A stretch of DNA of 64,000 nucleotides from Arthrobacter sp. ok362 (GCF_900102785.1 NZ_FNGC01000017.1:26940-90939), one strand, 5' to 3'. Shown: positions 8,952 to 17,376, counted from the first letter of the stretch. Numbers and translations: made by a program. The notes: generated by a model from the letters alone, not told the origin.

Positions 8952-8971
8952 GTACTTGCGATCGCAAATAC
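8952..8971. promoter_or_regulatory. MarR operator between the LUD gene and marR
   Basis: A 20-base palindrome with one mismatch surrounds a perfect 12-base core, ttgcgatcgcaa (8956-8967). It lies between the two divergent starts, about 16 bases before the GTG of the MarR gene. It is the obvious binding site for that regulator and would control both directions. Confidence 0.75.
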
Positions 8972-8986
8972 CTGTGGAGTTAACTG

Positions 8987-9496
8987 GTGAACATGGACGA
9001 AAATTCCCCATCGATCGCCGTGGCTGCTCTCTTCGACCGGCTTGTCGAAGAGTCGCTTCCCGGGCAGCGCGGAGAGAAGGCATGGCGCACGTTGTTGCAT
9101 GCCCACGCCACGCTCATGCGCCGGCTCGACACCGACCTCAGGGAGGACACCGGCCTGCGCCTCGGCGACTTCGACGTCCTGGCTCAGCTGGCCGGGGCAG
9201 GCGGCGAGCTACGGATGACTGACCTCGCTGCCCGCACGCTCATCTCGCGCTCGGGATTGACGCGCCGCGTCGCGAGACTGGTTGATGAGGGCCTGGTACG
9301 CCGGGCGAACGTCGCCGGGGACGGGCGCGGCGTGGTTGTCGCGTTGACCGACGCCGGTATCGCGGCTCTGGCGGAAACGGTACCGGTCCATCTTCGCGGT
9401 GTGTCCAAACTGTTTGTCGAGCGGCTCGACGATCAGGAACTCGCCGTTCTCGAGACCGCCCTTGGAAAAGTCATCGTCGACTGCACGTTCGGCTGA
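8987..9496 (+). CDS. MarR family transcriptional regulator
   Basis: This 169-residue regulator starts at GTG 8987, with an ATG two codons later as an alternative. It contains the winged-helix core GLRLGDFDVLAQLAGAGGEL, TDLAARTLISRSGLTRRVAR (recognition helix) and a wing around VAGDGRGVVVALTDAG. MarR proteins repress neighbouring genes and are released by small molecules or oxidation. Only one cysteine is visible (near the C-terminus, DCTFG), so thiol sensing is not strongly suggested. Its 3' end overlaps the end of the convergent ltrA-like gene by 64 bases. Confidence 0.87.
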   Translation: MNMDENSPSIAVAALFDRLVEESLPGQRGEKAWRTLLHAHATLMRRLDTDLREDTGLRLGDFDVLAQLAGAGGELRMTDLAARTLISRSGLTRRVARLVDEGLVRRANVAGDGRGVVVALTDAGIAALAETVPVHLRGVSKLFVERLDDQELAVLETALGKVIVDCTFG

Positions 9497-10554
9497 GGAT
9501 ACGGCCCGGGGTCAGCAGTGCGTAGCAGGAACGAGTAAATGGTCACGAGGATCAGCTCGAAAACGAACACCGGGAGGGCGACGGTGGACACCGTCGCGGT
9601 GGCGTCGATGTGGCTCTCACCGGAGATGTAGACCGCCGCGACGTGCAGGCCGGCGCCGGTGCCGACCACGGCGGCGAACACGACGATATGCCCGTAGCTC
9701 CAGCCGAACGCGCGACGGCGATGATGTACCAGCACCCGTCCGGCCGGAATAGTGAAGTACAGCCACCACATCGCGAAGGCGAGTGCAGTGCCGCCGAAGG
9801 CGACGAGCACGACCTCGACCGACCAACCCGACCGGTCGACGACAGCCGAGATCGCGAGAACAGCGCCGAAGATCACCTCACCGAGTGTGATGGTCACGAG
9901 CAGCGAATACCGTTCGGCGATGTGGTGCGGATGCCACGGGGTGCCGCCGTCCTTGCGCTCGGCGAGGAGCGGGCCCGCCAACTCGACCCCGCTGAGAGCT
10001 GCGATGACCCACGACGTCGTCCCGATCGGGAGCGAGGCGAAGATCAGTACCACCCACCCGACCTGCGCCACCGAGACAAAGGCCGCGTAGGTCAGGCAGG
10101 CCCGTCGATGCTCAGGATCATGCCGCGCCGCGCGCAACCAGAGCGCGACCGCTGCAACCCGCATGATCACGTACCCGCTCACCATGATCGCGTTGTCGAC
10201 ATGACGGCCCTCGTCAATTGAGCGGAAGAAGGGAGGCATCCCGAGAGCGATCACGAGCACCCCGATCATCTCGATCAATGTCGCGATACGGAAGAACACG
10301 TCATCGTTGTCGTATGCGGAGGCCAGCCACGCGTAGTTCACCCACGCCCAGCTGATCGCGAAAACCCCAAGGCCGAACCCAGTGGCCGCCGCCGACCAGC
10401 GCCCTTGCTCGAGGAGCAGCGCCGTCTGCGTCGAGACCGCGCTGAATCCCACCACGAAGGTGAGGTCGAAGAGCAGCTCAAGAGGAGTCGAGGACCGGTG
10501 TTGCTCGGCCGGATCGCGGCCCGACATGCGTGCGAGCCGATGGGCAGGACTCAT
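9433..10554 (-). CDS. Low temperature requirement A (LtrA) family membrane protein
   Basis: This 373-residue integral membrane protein has about ten hydrophobic segments. It opens with the LtrA signature STPLELLFDLTFVVGFSAVS and also shows HHIAERYSLLVTITLGEVIF, the second conserved block of the family. LtrA was named from a Listeria cold-growth phenotype; the biochemical role is unknown. An alternative ATG (MSGRDPAEQH) lies nine codons in. The C-terminal tail after the last membrane segment (PQPNVQSTMTFPRAVS) runs into the 3' end of the convergent marR. The tail is not typical of the family and may reflect loss of an earlier stop. Confidence 0.88.
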   Translation of the reverse strand: MSPAHRLARMSGRDPAEQHRSSTPLELLFDLTFVVGFSAVSTQTALLLEQGRWSAAATGFGLGVFAISWAWVNYAWLASAYDNDDVFFRIATLIEMIGVLVIALGMPPFFRSIDEGRHVDNAIMVSGYVIMRVAAVALWLRAARHDPEHRRACLTYAAFVSVAQVGWVVLIFASLPIGTTSWVIAALSGVELAGPLLAERKDGGTPWHPHHIAERYSLLVTITLGEVIFGAVLAISAVVDRSGWSVEVVLVAFGGTALAFAMWWLYFTIPAGRVLVHHRRRAFGWSYGHIVVFAAVVGTGAGLHVAAVYISGESHIDATATVSTVALPVFVFELILVTIYSFLLRTADPGPYPQPNVQSTMTFPRAVSRTASS

Positions 10555-10710
10555 GCACGAACGCTACTCCGACGATGCACTGCCGGGGAGATTCTCGTGC
10601 CGATTGCGGCCCGCCGGTCAGGCTTCACGATCACCTTGCGGCAGCCACGCACGGTACTGCTGGACTTGTTGGGGGTGGCACTGTATTACAGACAATCATC
10701 GGGCTGGTTA

Positions 10711-10836
10711 GCGAAGAAGACTGTCCCTCTGGTCGGGGATGCCGAGCTGAAGGTCTATCCCGGCGCACATCACGGGATCGCCGGACCGTACCAGCAAGCG
10801 TTCGATAGGGACCTGCTCGACTTCATCAGCAGCTGA
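10711..10836 (+). pseudogene. Alpha/beta hydrolase (haloperoxidase-type), C-terminal fragment
   Basis: The last 40 codons of this frame read VGDAELKVYPGAHHGIAGP then FDRDLLDFIS. This matches the C-terminal end of non-heme chloroperoxidase-type alpha/beta hydrolases, with the catalytic His in GAHHG. The upstream part of the same frame is antisense to ltrA and unrelated. The nucleophile elbow and the N-terminal two-thirds are missing, so this is a non-functional remnant. Confidence 0.6.
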
Positions 10837-10944
10837 ACCGGTCAGCCGGAATGTCTCTCGTGCCAGCAGGGGTGGCTCGATATTAATGGTGGCCCCCGCC
10901 CCGGAATCCACCCGGACCCGGACGCCGGGCGGCCCGGTCCGGTG

Positions 10945-11292
10945 TCAGCGCAACTGTTCCTCCCAGTCGCTGGGCACCCGCGAGGCCGGTCCAGGGACCG
11001 TCTGGTCGTCCGGATGATGTGCCGGGGGCGCGAGTTCCGGACCGTCAAAATAGGTGGAGCTGCGGTAGTCCCAGAACCAATTCTCGCCCGGCTCGAAGCT
11101 GCGGATGACCCGGTGCCCCGTCGAGCGGGCATGGGCGGTAGCGTGCTGGGAGGGCGAATTGTCGCAGCAGCCGATGTGACCGCACTGGGCACACCGCCGC
11201 AGGTGAAGCCACCAGCCGCCGCCGGCTTCACATTCAACGCAGCCGGTCCCGCTGGGCGGCACCGAAACATCTATACCGGGACTATCGCCCAT
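10945..11292 (-). CDS. UBP-type zinc finger protein
   Basis: This 115-residue protein consists mainly of a UBP-type zinc finger. Cysteines occur in CVECEAGGGWWLHLRRC and AQCGHIGCCDNS, with histidines in QHATAHARSTGH, followed by VIRSFEPGENWFWDYRSS. In bacteria this fold is usually a single-domain protein encoded beside a thioredoxin-reductase-like flavoprotein, as it is here. Its molecular task is unproven; a redox or protein-binding partner role is plausible. The start has GAGGAGG five bases upstream, better than the in-frame start 13 codons earlier. It is the second gene of a leftward pair, 224 bases after the flavoprotein stop. Confidence 0.85.
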   Translation of the reverse strand: MGDSPGIDVSVPPSGTGCVECEAGGGWWLHLRRCAQCGHIGCCDNSPSQHATAHARSTGHRVIRSFEPGENWFWDYRSSTYFDGPELAPPAHHPDDQTVPGPASRVPSDWEEQLR

Positions 11293-11516
11293 GGCCGCCT
11301 CCTCGCTCGGGTCCGCGTGGAACAAGGCCAACTTTACGCCGGCCGGCCCGCCCCTGGGAGGGCGGCGGTCCTACGGGTCATGGGCCGGCGGACGCCGCAA
11401 CCTGTCGGGATTCGTCTCGAGCGCGGCGCGGTCCAAGCGGTCGCTGGCGACAGCCGAAGTCTGGACGGGTTGACTTGCCACGGGTCCGTCTGCCGATTCT
11501 CGGTTTGGTTCATGAG

Positions 11517-13187
11517 CTAAACGTGGAATCCGATTGAGGCATGGACTGATTGGACGGCGCTCGCTCCCTCTCCGACCGCTGCGGCGACGCGCTTCATGGA
11601 GCCCTTGCGGACGTCGCCCGCGGCGAACACCCCAGGGATGCTGGTTTCGAAGGGGAGTGGCCGTCGCCCGAGAGAGGACCAGCTTCCACCGAGTTCCGAC
11701 GGGTCCAGGTCCGAGTCGGTAAGGATAAAACCTTCACTGTCGAGCGCGAGGCCGTTCAGCCACGTGGTTGCCGGAACTGCGCCAATGAAGCAGAAGAGTC
11801 CTGCGCACTCGATAAGAGTGCGGATTCCCGATTCCCGTTCCGTTATCTCAACCGCAGCGAGATGGGTTTGGCCCTGGAGGCCCGACACTTCAGTCGCGGT
11901 GTGGATGGCGACCAGCGGTTCTGCGGCCAGCCGGTCTACGAGGTAGCGGGACATGTCAGCTGCGAGATCAGCACCGCGGACGACGAGGTTGACGGCGTTT
12001 CCGCGCGACGCGAGATACAGCGCAGCCTGACCGGCCGAATTCGCGCCGCCGACAACTGTGACCGGCTTACCGGCGCACCATTTGGCTTCGAGCTCAGTTG
12101 CAGCGTAGTAGATTCCGGCGCCTTGGAACTTCTCCCAGTGCGGCAGGGGAAGAGACCTGTACCGGGCGCCCGTGCAGATGATCACGGCGCGGCTTTCGAG
12201 GCTGGTGCCGTCGGTCAGCGCGAGACGGATTACCCCGGTGTCGACGTCGAGTTCTGTGACCCCGCACGGTGCCGATAGCTGAGCGCCGAACTTGAGTGCC
12301 TGCACGATCGCTTTCCCTGTCAGGTCCGTCCCGCTTATGCCGGTGGGGAAACCGAGATAGTTCTCGATTCGCGAACTTGCCGCAGCTTGTCCGCCAGGAC
12401 CGACCATGTCGAACAACACAGTTGCGAGCCCCTCAGAGGCGCCGTAGACCGCAGCGGCAAGTCCCGCCGGGCCCGCCCCAATCACTGCCAGATCCACCTT
12501 TTGGTTGGCCGCTCGACGGTATGAGAGTCCGAGTTCACGGGCCATGATCTCTGCAGTCGCGCGGCGCATCACCTTGCCGGGAGTAATGACGACCGGGAGG
12601 TCCCCGGTCTCGACCTGCACGGCCAGCATGAGCGCCTGCCCGGCAATGGAATCAGCCTCAATATAGAGATGGGTAAGTCGTAATCGCGCAGCGAATGTCC
12701 GCAGTTCCAGTGAAGCTGCGGAGAGACGGCTCCCCACGATCTCGACGACTCGGGCAGCTGAGTTGTTGCGAAGGAGTTCTCTCCGAGCGAGAAAGGCGCG
12801 CAACAGAATGTCGGAAAGCTCGGCGTCCTCAGCCATCAGCCGGCGAAACTGCGCCGGTGGAATCCTATGAATTCTTCCCGCTTGCACCACCAGCCCCGTC
12901 AGGTACACGGCTTGACCGGTGAGCAAGCTCAACTCACCGATGAAACGGCCCGGCCCATGCCTGACCACGACCTCCTCGGGTGCATCGTGGGTGGCGGCCC
13001 GGATCAGATCTACCGCTCCCCGCTCAATGACGATGAGATCGTATGTTTCGTCGCCTGCCCGGAACACGATGTCGCCGACGGCAACGTCTTGCACGACGGC
13101 GTAACTCCGGAGGCGTCTGATCTGCTCGGCGGAAAGGACCGGGAAGGCGACACCTGAGTTCGCGTCGAAGGGGTTTTCTTTGGGCAT
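11517..13187 (-). CDS. Cyclic nucleotide-binding domain / thioredoxin reductase-like flavoprotein
   Basis: This 556-residue fusion has an N-terminal cNMP-binding domain (about residues 18-140, with the phosphate-cassette-like RFIGELSLLTGQ at 81-92). A linker domain follows, then a thioredoxin-reductase-type FAD/NAD(P) module from residue 230. The FAD site is VIGAGPAGLAAAVYG (235-249), followed by SRIENYLGFPTGISG. The NAD(P) site is VTVVGGANSAGQAALYLASR, and the C-terminal FAD motif is GVFAAGDVR. The CxxC redox pair normal for thioredoxin reductase is missing; that place reads YYAATELEAKWC. It is therefore a TrxB-like oxidoreductase gated by a ligand domain, not a disulfide reductase of the standard type. 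Partner gene: the UBP zinc-finger protein. Confidence 0.88.
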   Translation of the reverse strand: MPKENPFDANSGVAFPVLSAEQIRRLRSYAVVQDVAVGDIVFRAGDETYDLIVIERGAVDLIRAATHDAPEEVVVRHGPGRFIGELSLLTGQAVYLTGLVVQAGRIHRIPPAQFRRLMAEDAELSDILLRAFLARRELLRNNSAARVVEIVGSRLSAASLELRTFAARLRLTHLYIEADSIAGQALMLAVQVETGDLPVVITPGKVMRRATAEIMARELGLSYRRAANQKVDLAVIGAGPAGLAAAVYGASEGLATVLFDMVGPGGQAAASSRIENYLGFPTGISGTDLTGKAIVQALKFGAQLSAPCGVTELDVDTGVIRLALTDGTSLESRAVIICTGARYRSLPLPHWEKFQGAGIYYAATELEAKWCAGKPVTVVGGANSAGQAALYLASRGNAVNLVVRGADLAADMSRYLVDRLAAEPLVAIHTATEVSGLQGQTHLAAVEITERESGIRTLIECAGLFCFIGAVPATTWLNGLALDSEGFILTDSDLDPSELGGSWSSLGRRPLPFETSIPGVFAAGDVRKGSMKRVAAAVGEGASAVQSVHASIGFHV

Positions 13188-13249
13188 CGGAATCCATTCT
13201 CAGTGATGGGACTCGGCCGATTCCCGCGGACCGGAGAGCGACCGCTAAC

Positions 13250-13420
13250 GCTGGTGGCGGAGGCTCGACGTCGAGAACGGTTAGCAGGTCGCCGAGCTTG
13301 ATGCCGAGAGATGCTCCGACTTTCGTAATATCAGAGTTGTCAAAGCTTGCCAACGCCGGACAGGCCGGTCGATCGAAAAGGCTGCTTTGCCGCTCTCGAT
13401 CTCATAGATCTCCACGCGAA
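13250..13420 (-). pseudogene. XRE-type regulator remnant, frameshifted
   Basis: Two short frames read leftwards carry adjacent parts of an XRE helix-turn-helix: RVEIYEIESGKAAFSIDRP, then in another frame SDITKVGASLGIKLGDLL followed by TVLDVEPPP. Joined, they resemble the end of a Cro/CI-type HTH followed by its linker. The break in frame and lack of a full HTH indicate a dead gene. Confidence 0.45.
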
Positions 13421-13645
13421 ACGGCACATATTGCAACCGTCAAAGACATGGCGGAGGTTGGTGCCTCCGCCAGCCCGTCGACTATGAGAACCATCGCCGG
13501 CTACGCGGTCCAGGGGGGCATGACCTGACAGCCCAGCCTCAATTGCTTTTGTCTGGCTACTCCTCCAACACCCTGCATATGGACAAGGGACTCACCAAAC
13601 GCGCGAGCCGGCGAAGCCCTGGGATGTCCAGAAGAGCCAATTTGG

Positions 13646-13850
13646 TTGGTGGACATGTTCGGATCCAGGCGCCGGTTCTCCTTCGTGACCACGATCAAGG
13701 AGCTCCGGGCCGTGCTTTCCGGCGCTCTGGGGCCCATCCTAGCCGCGACCGTCATCGTGGCGACAGGTCCAGGGTGGGTTCCGGTGGCTGGCATCCTGAT
13801 GAGCTATGCCGCGCTGGGCTGGGCCGCCGGTTCTTCGCTTCGGAAATCTG
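13646..13850 (+). pseudogene. MFS transporter (MHS-type), C-terminal fragment
   Basis: The frame RFSFVTTIKELRAVLSGALG, then PILAATVIVATGPGWVPVAG, resembles the penultimate and last membrane segments of metabolite:H+ symporters. The family tail GRDLNSEAEAF appears in a second frame just downstream, so the fragment is frameshifted as well as truncated. About 85% of the gene is missing. Confidence 0.55.
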
Positions 13851-13982
13851 GGCCGGGACCTCAACTCGGAGGCCGAGGCCTTCTGTACCGGGCTACCGGT
13901 GCGGAGTCCGGACTACTCGACCCGTTCAGTCCTGCGGCTGCACGGCGCGATGATCCCCGCGAGGCTCCCGAAGCCTTATGGG

Positions 13983-15014
13983 CTAGCCCGCTGACACATC
14001 GATCAGCACCTTGCCGACGATGCTCTCTTCCACCGCCGCGTGGGCCGCAGCCGTGTCAGCCAGGTCAAAGCGATGCAGCGGCAGGCCTGCGGCCTCTCCC
14101 ACCGGAAGGGCGCCGTCGGCTATGGCCGCATTGATGTCCTCGGCGGCGGCTTGCACCGCCGCCATGCCAACGGTGTAGAGCAGCACGAACTGGTAGCGGA
14201 CGTTGAGGTTGAAATGCCTGCGCACGTCCAGGCTCACCTGATCGCCGCCGTTGTTGGCGTAGACCGCGACGGAGCCGCGGTTGCGGATCACTGCCAGGTC
14301 GAGTTCCGCGTTCTGCGCTGGTGCCACCTCCACGATCTGGTCGACGCCGTTGGGAGCGATCCGGCGGATCTCCGCGACCGCGTGGGTTTCCCGGTAATTG
14401 ATGACGTGATCGGCGCCGGCGGCCGTGACCAGCGCAGCCTTCGCCGGTCCGCTCACGGTCGTGATCACAACGGCGCCGGCCCACTTTGCGAGCTGGATCG
14501 CCGCATGGCCCACGGCGCCGGCCCCTCCAGCGACGAGAACTACTTTGCCGTCCAAGGTTCCCGGGTGCAGCCGCCGCGGGCCGTCCTCGGCGATGGTCAG
14601 GGCCCTGTGAGCGGTGATCGCGGGAACGCCCAGGCTTGCGCCGAGGTCGAACGCGGCGTTCTCCGGCAGCGGAAAGACCCGCTCGGCCGGCAAGACGGCG
14701 AACTCCTGCGCTGTCCCGCCGTCGGCGCGCTGGTAGGCGGCCAAGGCCAGCCAGACCCTGTCACCGACGTGGAGATGCTCGACACCGGGTCCGACGGCGT
14801 CCACGACTCCGGCACCGTCTTGGTTCGGCACGACCTCCACGAAGGGCAAGGGCTCGCCCGGCTTGGCGCCGCGGCGCGACTTCCAGTCGGTGGGGTTCAC
14901 CGCGGAAACGATGATCCGCACGCGCGCCTCCCCGCGCCCCGGGTCGCGGAGCTCGCGGTCGACGAGCTCGAGAACAGACGGATCGCCGGTGGCACGGTAC
15001 ACGATTGCTTTCAT
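13983..15014 (-). CDS. NADPH:quinone oxidoreductase-like MDR protein
   Basis: This 343-residue medium-chain dehydrogenase/reductase of the zinc-free quinone oxidoreductase group starts at MKAIVYRATGDPSVLELVDR. The GroES-like domain contains SAVNPTDWKSRRGAKPG and PNQDGAGVVDAVGPGVEHL. The Rossmann domain has GKVVLVAGGAGAVGHAAIQL (AGAVG nucleotide loop) and GADHVINYRE. No structural or catalytic zinc cysteines are visible. Members reduce quinones or activated alkenes with NADPH. The upstream extension of the frame is ignored because this ATG starts the family's conserved first strand. It is a single gene with no evident operon partner. Confidence 0.88.
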   Translation of the reverse strand: MKAIVYRATGDPSVLELVDRELRDPGRGEARVRIIVSAVNPTDWKSRRGAKPGEPLPFVEVVPNQDGAGVVDAVGPGVEHLHVGDRVWLALAAYQRADGGTAQEFAVLPAERVFPLPENAAFDLGASLGVPAITAHRALTIAEDGPRRLHPGTLDGKVVLVAGGAGAVGHAAIQLAKWAGAVVITTVSGPAKAALVTAAGADHVINYRETHAVAEIRRIAPNGVDQIVEVAPAQNAELDLAVIRNRGSVAVYANNGGDQVSLDVRRHFNLNVRYQFVLLYTVGMAAVQAAAEDINAAIADGALPVGEAAGLPLHRFDLADTAAAHAAVEESIVGKVLIDVSAG

Positions 15015-15302
15015 ACTCAGACCTAACGCCGGCCCGGACCGAAAATTCCCGCCGGGTGCCGGACCAGATGCGGGCAACGGTCCTTCCAGGTCATGTCGTC
15101 AGCAGGACCGCGCAGCATGAATAGGGTACAAGACCACCACGGCCGCCAGCACAAGCTAGAAAGGAGGCCAATGAACGAACATCCCAGCAGGCGGAGGGCC
15201 CATTAGCCAGGGCACCTGACCCCGCCTCCCACTCAACTTCACAGGCCATCGCGGCGCCCAGGCACCAGCCACGGAGCGAAGTCAGAGGGACCCACCCGGG
15301 GT

Positions 15303-15530
15303 CAATGTACACACGTTCAAGCAAAACCCCCTCTGACGAGGGGGGATGCTGTGCCGAGGTGGGACTCGAACCGGGCTCCAGCCCTCGCGAATCCGCCGCT
15401 CCCCCGAAAACATACCGAATCCGGCCCGATCCGGCCCACCTACGACCCGGTCCAAAGCCGGAAGTGTGGACAATGTACACACGCCAAATTGGCCAGCTCA
15501 AGGCATTTCAGCCACCAGCTGCACCCACGT
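15303..15530 (-). repeat. Dispersed intergenic repeat, copy A, with tRNA-3'-like segment
   Basis: Segment 15417-15520 matches 55741-55850 at roughly 80% by eye; shared blocks include cccgatccgg, tacgaccc, gaagtgtg and acaatgtacacac. Segment 15331-15395 matches 46843-46900 (ctctgacgagggg, gactcg, tccagccct). Read leftwards, 15350-15375 resembles the last part of a tRNA: a T-loop ggttcgagtc, then cccac and ctcggca. The matching 5' half and T-stem partner are absent, so it is not a working tRNA. The motif caatgtacacacg occurs at both ends (15303 and about 15470), about 167 bases apart. Confidence 0.6.
15321..15344 (-). terminator. Intrinsic terminator read leftwards
   Basis: The inverted repeat ccccctc/gaggggg (15327-15333 and 15338-15344) is followed on the minus strand by TTTTGCTTG. 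This is a standard rho-independent terminator. It lies just after the tRNA-3'-like segment, as a tRNA terminator would. Confidence 0.75.
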
Positions 15531-15533
15531 TGT

Positions 15534-15591
15534 GAACTGCTCCCCCGAAAGTCAGAACTGAATTCTCAGTCCAACTTTCGGGGAGCAGTTC
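15534..15591. repeat. Nested hairpin, 19-bp arms
   Basis: The arms 15534-15552 and 15573-15591 (gaactgctccccc.. and aactttcggggagcagttc) pair with a single extra base. The 20-base loop itself contains actga/tcagt. The whole 58-base element could be a bidirectional terminator or a small MITE-like palindrome. It lies about 95 bases before the next gene. Confidence 0.6.
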
Positions 15592-15684
15592 ACTTCGGGT
15601 GTTGCCCGGCCCTTGGACCCTAGCGACCCCGCCCGGGCCGGGCTAGCATCCGGTTGTTACTCCCTTTCGAATCAGGAGAATCTC

Positions 15685-16383
15685 ATGTCCGAAGAATCAA
15701 TAAAGAACGTCGTGCTTGTGCACGGCGGCTTCGTCGACGGATCAGGCTGGCAGGGCGTGTACGACCTGCTGAACGCGGAGGGCTTCAGCGTCAAGGTCGT
15801 TCAGAACCCGACCGTCTCCCTTGCAGACGACGTCGCCGCCACGAGAATGTCGATCGCCGGCTGCGAGGGCTCCGTCGTGCTTGTCGGCCACTCCTATGGC
15901 GGCGTCGTCGTCACGGAAGCCGGCACTGACGAGAAAGTCGCTGCCCTCGTCTATATCGCCGGGTTCGTACCCGATACGGGTGAATCCGTGAATACCCTCA
16001 TCGCCGATCCGCCGCCGGGCGCGCCGGTCCCGCCGATCCTTCCGCCCCAGGACGGCTTCCTCTTCCTGGACCGCGAAAAGTTCGCCGCCTCATTCGCAGC
16101 GGACGTGCCGCCGGGGCAGGCGGCCTTCATGGCCGACTCGCAGGTCCCCTGGGGCGTCGACGCCCTCCAGGGCGCAGTCACCAAGCCGGCCTGGCGGGAC
16201 TTGCCCAGCTGGTACCTGCTCACCACAGAGGACCGGATGATCCCCCCTGCAGCGCAGCAGGCAATGTCGACACGAGCGGGCTCGTCAGTCACCGAGGTTG
16301 CCGCAAGCCACTCCGTGTACGTCTCCCAGCCGCAAGCCGTGGCCTCACTGATCAAGGAAGCAGCGGCGGGAACGCGCGGCTAG
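15685..16383 (+). CDS. Alpha/beta hydrolase (serine esterase type)
   Basis: This 232-residue cytoplasmic hydrolase starts at MSEESIKNVVLVHGGFVDGS with TCAGGAGAATC upstream. It has the oxyanion HGGFVDGSGW motif at about residues 13-22, the nucleophile elbow VVLVGHSYGGVVVTEA (Ser in GHSYGG), a late acid in LLTTEDRMIP and His in VAASHSVYVSQP. The small lid and length fit the EstC/MhpC-like group that often sits beside MarR or TetR regulators. The substrate is unknown. Downstream, a truncated MFS gene follows on the same strand; an exporter may once have been the partner. Confidence 0.87.
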   Translation: MSEESIKNVVLVHGGFVDGSGWQGVYDLLNAEGFSVKVVQNPTVSLADDVAATRMSIAGCEGSVVLVGHSYGGVVVTEAGTDEKVAALVYIAGFVPDTGESVNTLIADPPPGAPVPPILPPQDGFLFLDREKFAASFAADVPPGQAAFMADSQVPWGVDALQGAVTKPAWRDLPSWYLLTTEDRMIPPAAQQAMSTRAGSSVTEVAASHSVYVSQPQAVASLIKEAAAGTRG

Positions 16384-16439
16384 TACTCCCCGAGTACCGC
16401 CTTCCTCGCCCGTGCCTACCATCAGGTGGTTGCGAGCGT

Positions 16440-16943
16440 TTGGTCCACTCGCCGTGCCTCCACAGACTGCCCACGTGCCTCTTGAGCGGCCGCATCTGGC
16501 TTCTGGTGCTGGCCACGGCAGCCTTCACGGGCGGGGTGATGGCGGCGTTCAGCTACATCTCGCCCCTGCTCACCGAGCGCACCGGCCTGCCCTCATGGGC
16601 GGTCCCGGTCGTACTGGTCGGCTTCGGTATCGGATCGTTGATCGGCACGAACCTCGGTGGACGCCTCGGCGACCGCCACCCGGTGCGCACCTTCATCGGA
16701 GCCGCGCTAGTCGGAACGATCGTTCTCGCCCTGCTCATCCCCCTGTCCGGAAACGCCGCTGCCACCGTCGTTCTCGTCGTGGTTCTCGGAGTCGCCGGCA
16801 TGGGCGTCCCACCCGTGGCAACGTCACTGGCGATGCGATTCGCGAGCAATGCCCCCACCCTGGCCGCCGCCTCGTCCCTCAGTCGAGCGGAACCCCGAGG
16901 CCCGACTGTGCTTAAGCAGCGCTGGCACCGGTTGACGTCGTGA
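16440..16943 (+). pseudogene. MFS transporter (DHA1-type), internal fragment
   Basis: Codons from about 16482 to 16882 encode four or five membrane helices of a drug:H+ antiporter: IWLLVLATAAFTGGVMAAFS, YISPLLTERTGLPSWAVPVV, GIGSLIGTNLGGRLGDRHP and VLGVAGMGVPPVATSLAMRF. The N-terminal half is missing, and after NAPTLAAASSLS the frame runs into unrelated sequence that is antisense to merR. It is broken at both ends and not expected to work. Confidence 0.75.
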
Positions 16944-17301
16944 TCGTGGTGCTGACGACGTCGATGTAGCTGTTGATGGCGTCGCGGTTGCGGGTGAGGC
17001 AGTCGATGCGTTGATTCATCCGGTCGCGCTGCTCTTCCAGGACGGCCAGCAGTTCCGGGGTGGCGTCGCCGGGGTGGATCGTGGGCGTCTTGTCCACGCA
17101 GGGCAGGATCTGCTTGATGATCTTGGTCGGAAGCCCGCTGTTGATCAATCCCCGGATCTGATTCACACGGTTGATCAGGTACTCGTCGTATTCGCGGTAA
17201 CCGTTGGGCAGACGGCGGGGAATGATCAGTTCCTGTTCTTCGTAGTAGCGCAATGACCGCGCGGGCGTGTCTGTCAGCTTCGCGAGCTCTCCGATACGCA
17301 C
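16912..17301 (-). CDS. MerR family transcriptional regulator
   Basis: This 129-residue MerR protein starts at GTG 17301 with GAAAGG upstream. The HTH is MRIGELAKLTDTPARSLRYYEEQELI, followed by RRLPNGYREYDEYLINRVNQ and a coiled-coil dimerisation helix (ELLAVLEEQRDRMNQRIDCL). The C-terminal effector part is very short, and one Cys lies in LPCVDKT, so metal sensing is not obvious. This class usually senses drugs or organic ligands and activates a divergent efflux pump. The divergent MFS gene starts 75 bases away with a MerR-like promoter between them. Confidence 0.9.
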   Translation of the reverse strand: MRIGELAKLTDTPARSLRYYEEQELIIPRRLPNGYREYDEYLINRVNQIRGLINSGLPTKIIKQILPCVDKTPTIHPGDATPELLAVLEEQRDRMNQRIDCLTRNRDAINSYIDVVSTTITTSTGASAA

Positions 17302-17337
17302 GGGTCACGCCTTTCTTCACGGGATCTGAACTTGGAT

Positions 17338-17357
17338 TTGACCTTCACACTAGTGTC
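17338..17357 (+). promoter_or_regulatory. MerR-type promoter/operator of the MFS gene
   Basis: TTGACC (17338-17343) is followed by the palindrome acactagtgt (centre 17350) and then GTCAA. A dyad inside an over-long spacer just after the -35 is the normal MerR-class arrangement. The -10 is not clear (possibly within 17361-17368), which would make the MFS transcript nearly leaderless. Confidence 0.65.
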
Positions 17358-17376
17358 AACCATTCACAGTAAGGTT

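Larger units (their letters stand above)
15015..15684. other. Repeat-rich intergenic region
   Basis: These 670 bases contain no supported gene. They hold a leftward terminator (15321-15344), a tRNA-3'-end-like segment, one copy of a dispersed repeat (15303-15530) and a large nested hairpin (15534-15591); each is listed separately. Open frames across it are by-products of the repeat. Confidence 0.6.

Noticed and set aside
15350..15375. Possible functional tRNA gene on the minus strand
   Set aside because: Only the T-loop and 3' acceptor part are present. No complementary 5' acceptor, anticodon stem or pairing T-stem could be found upstream.
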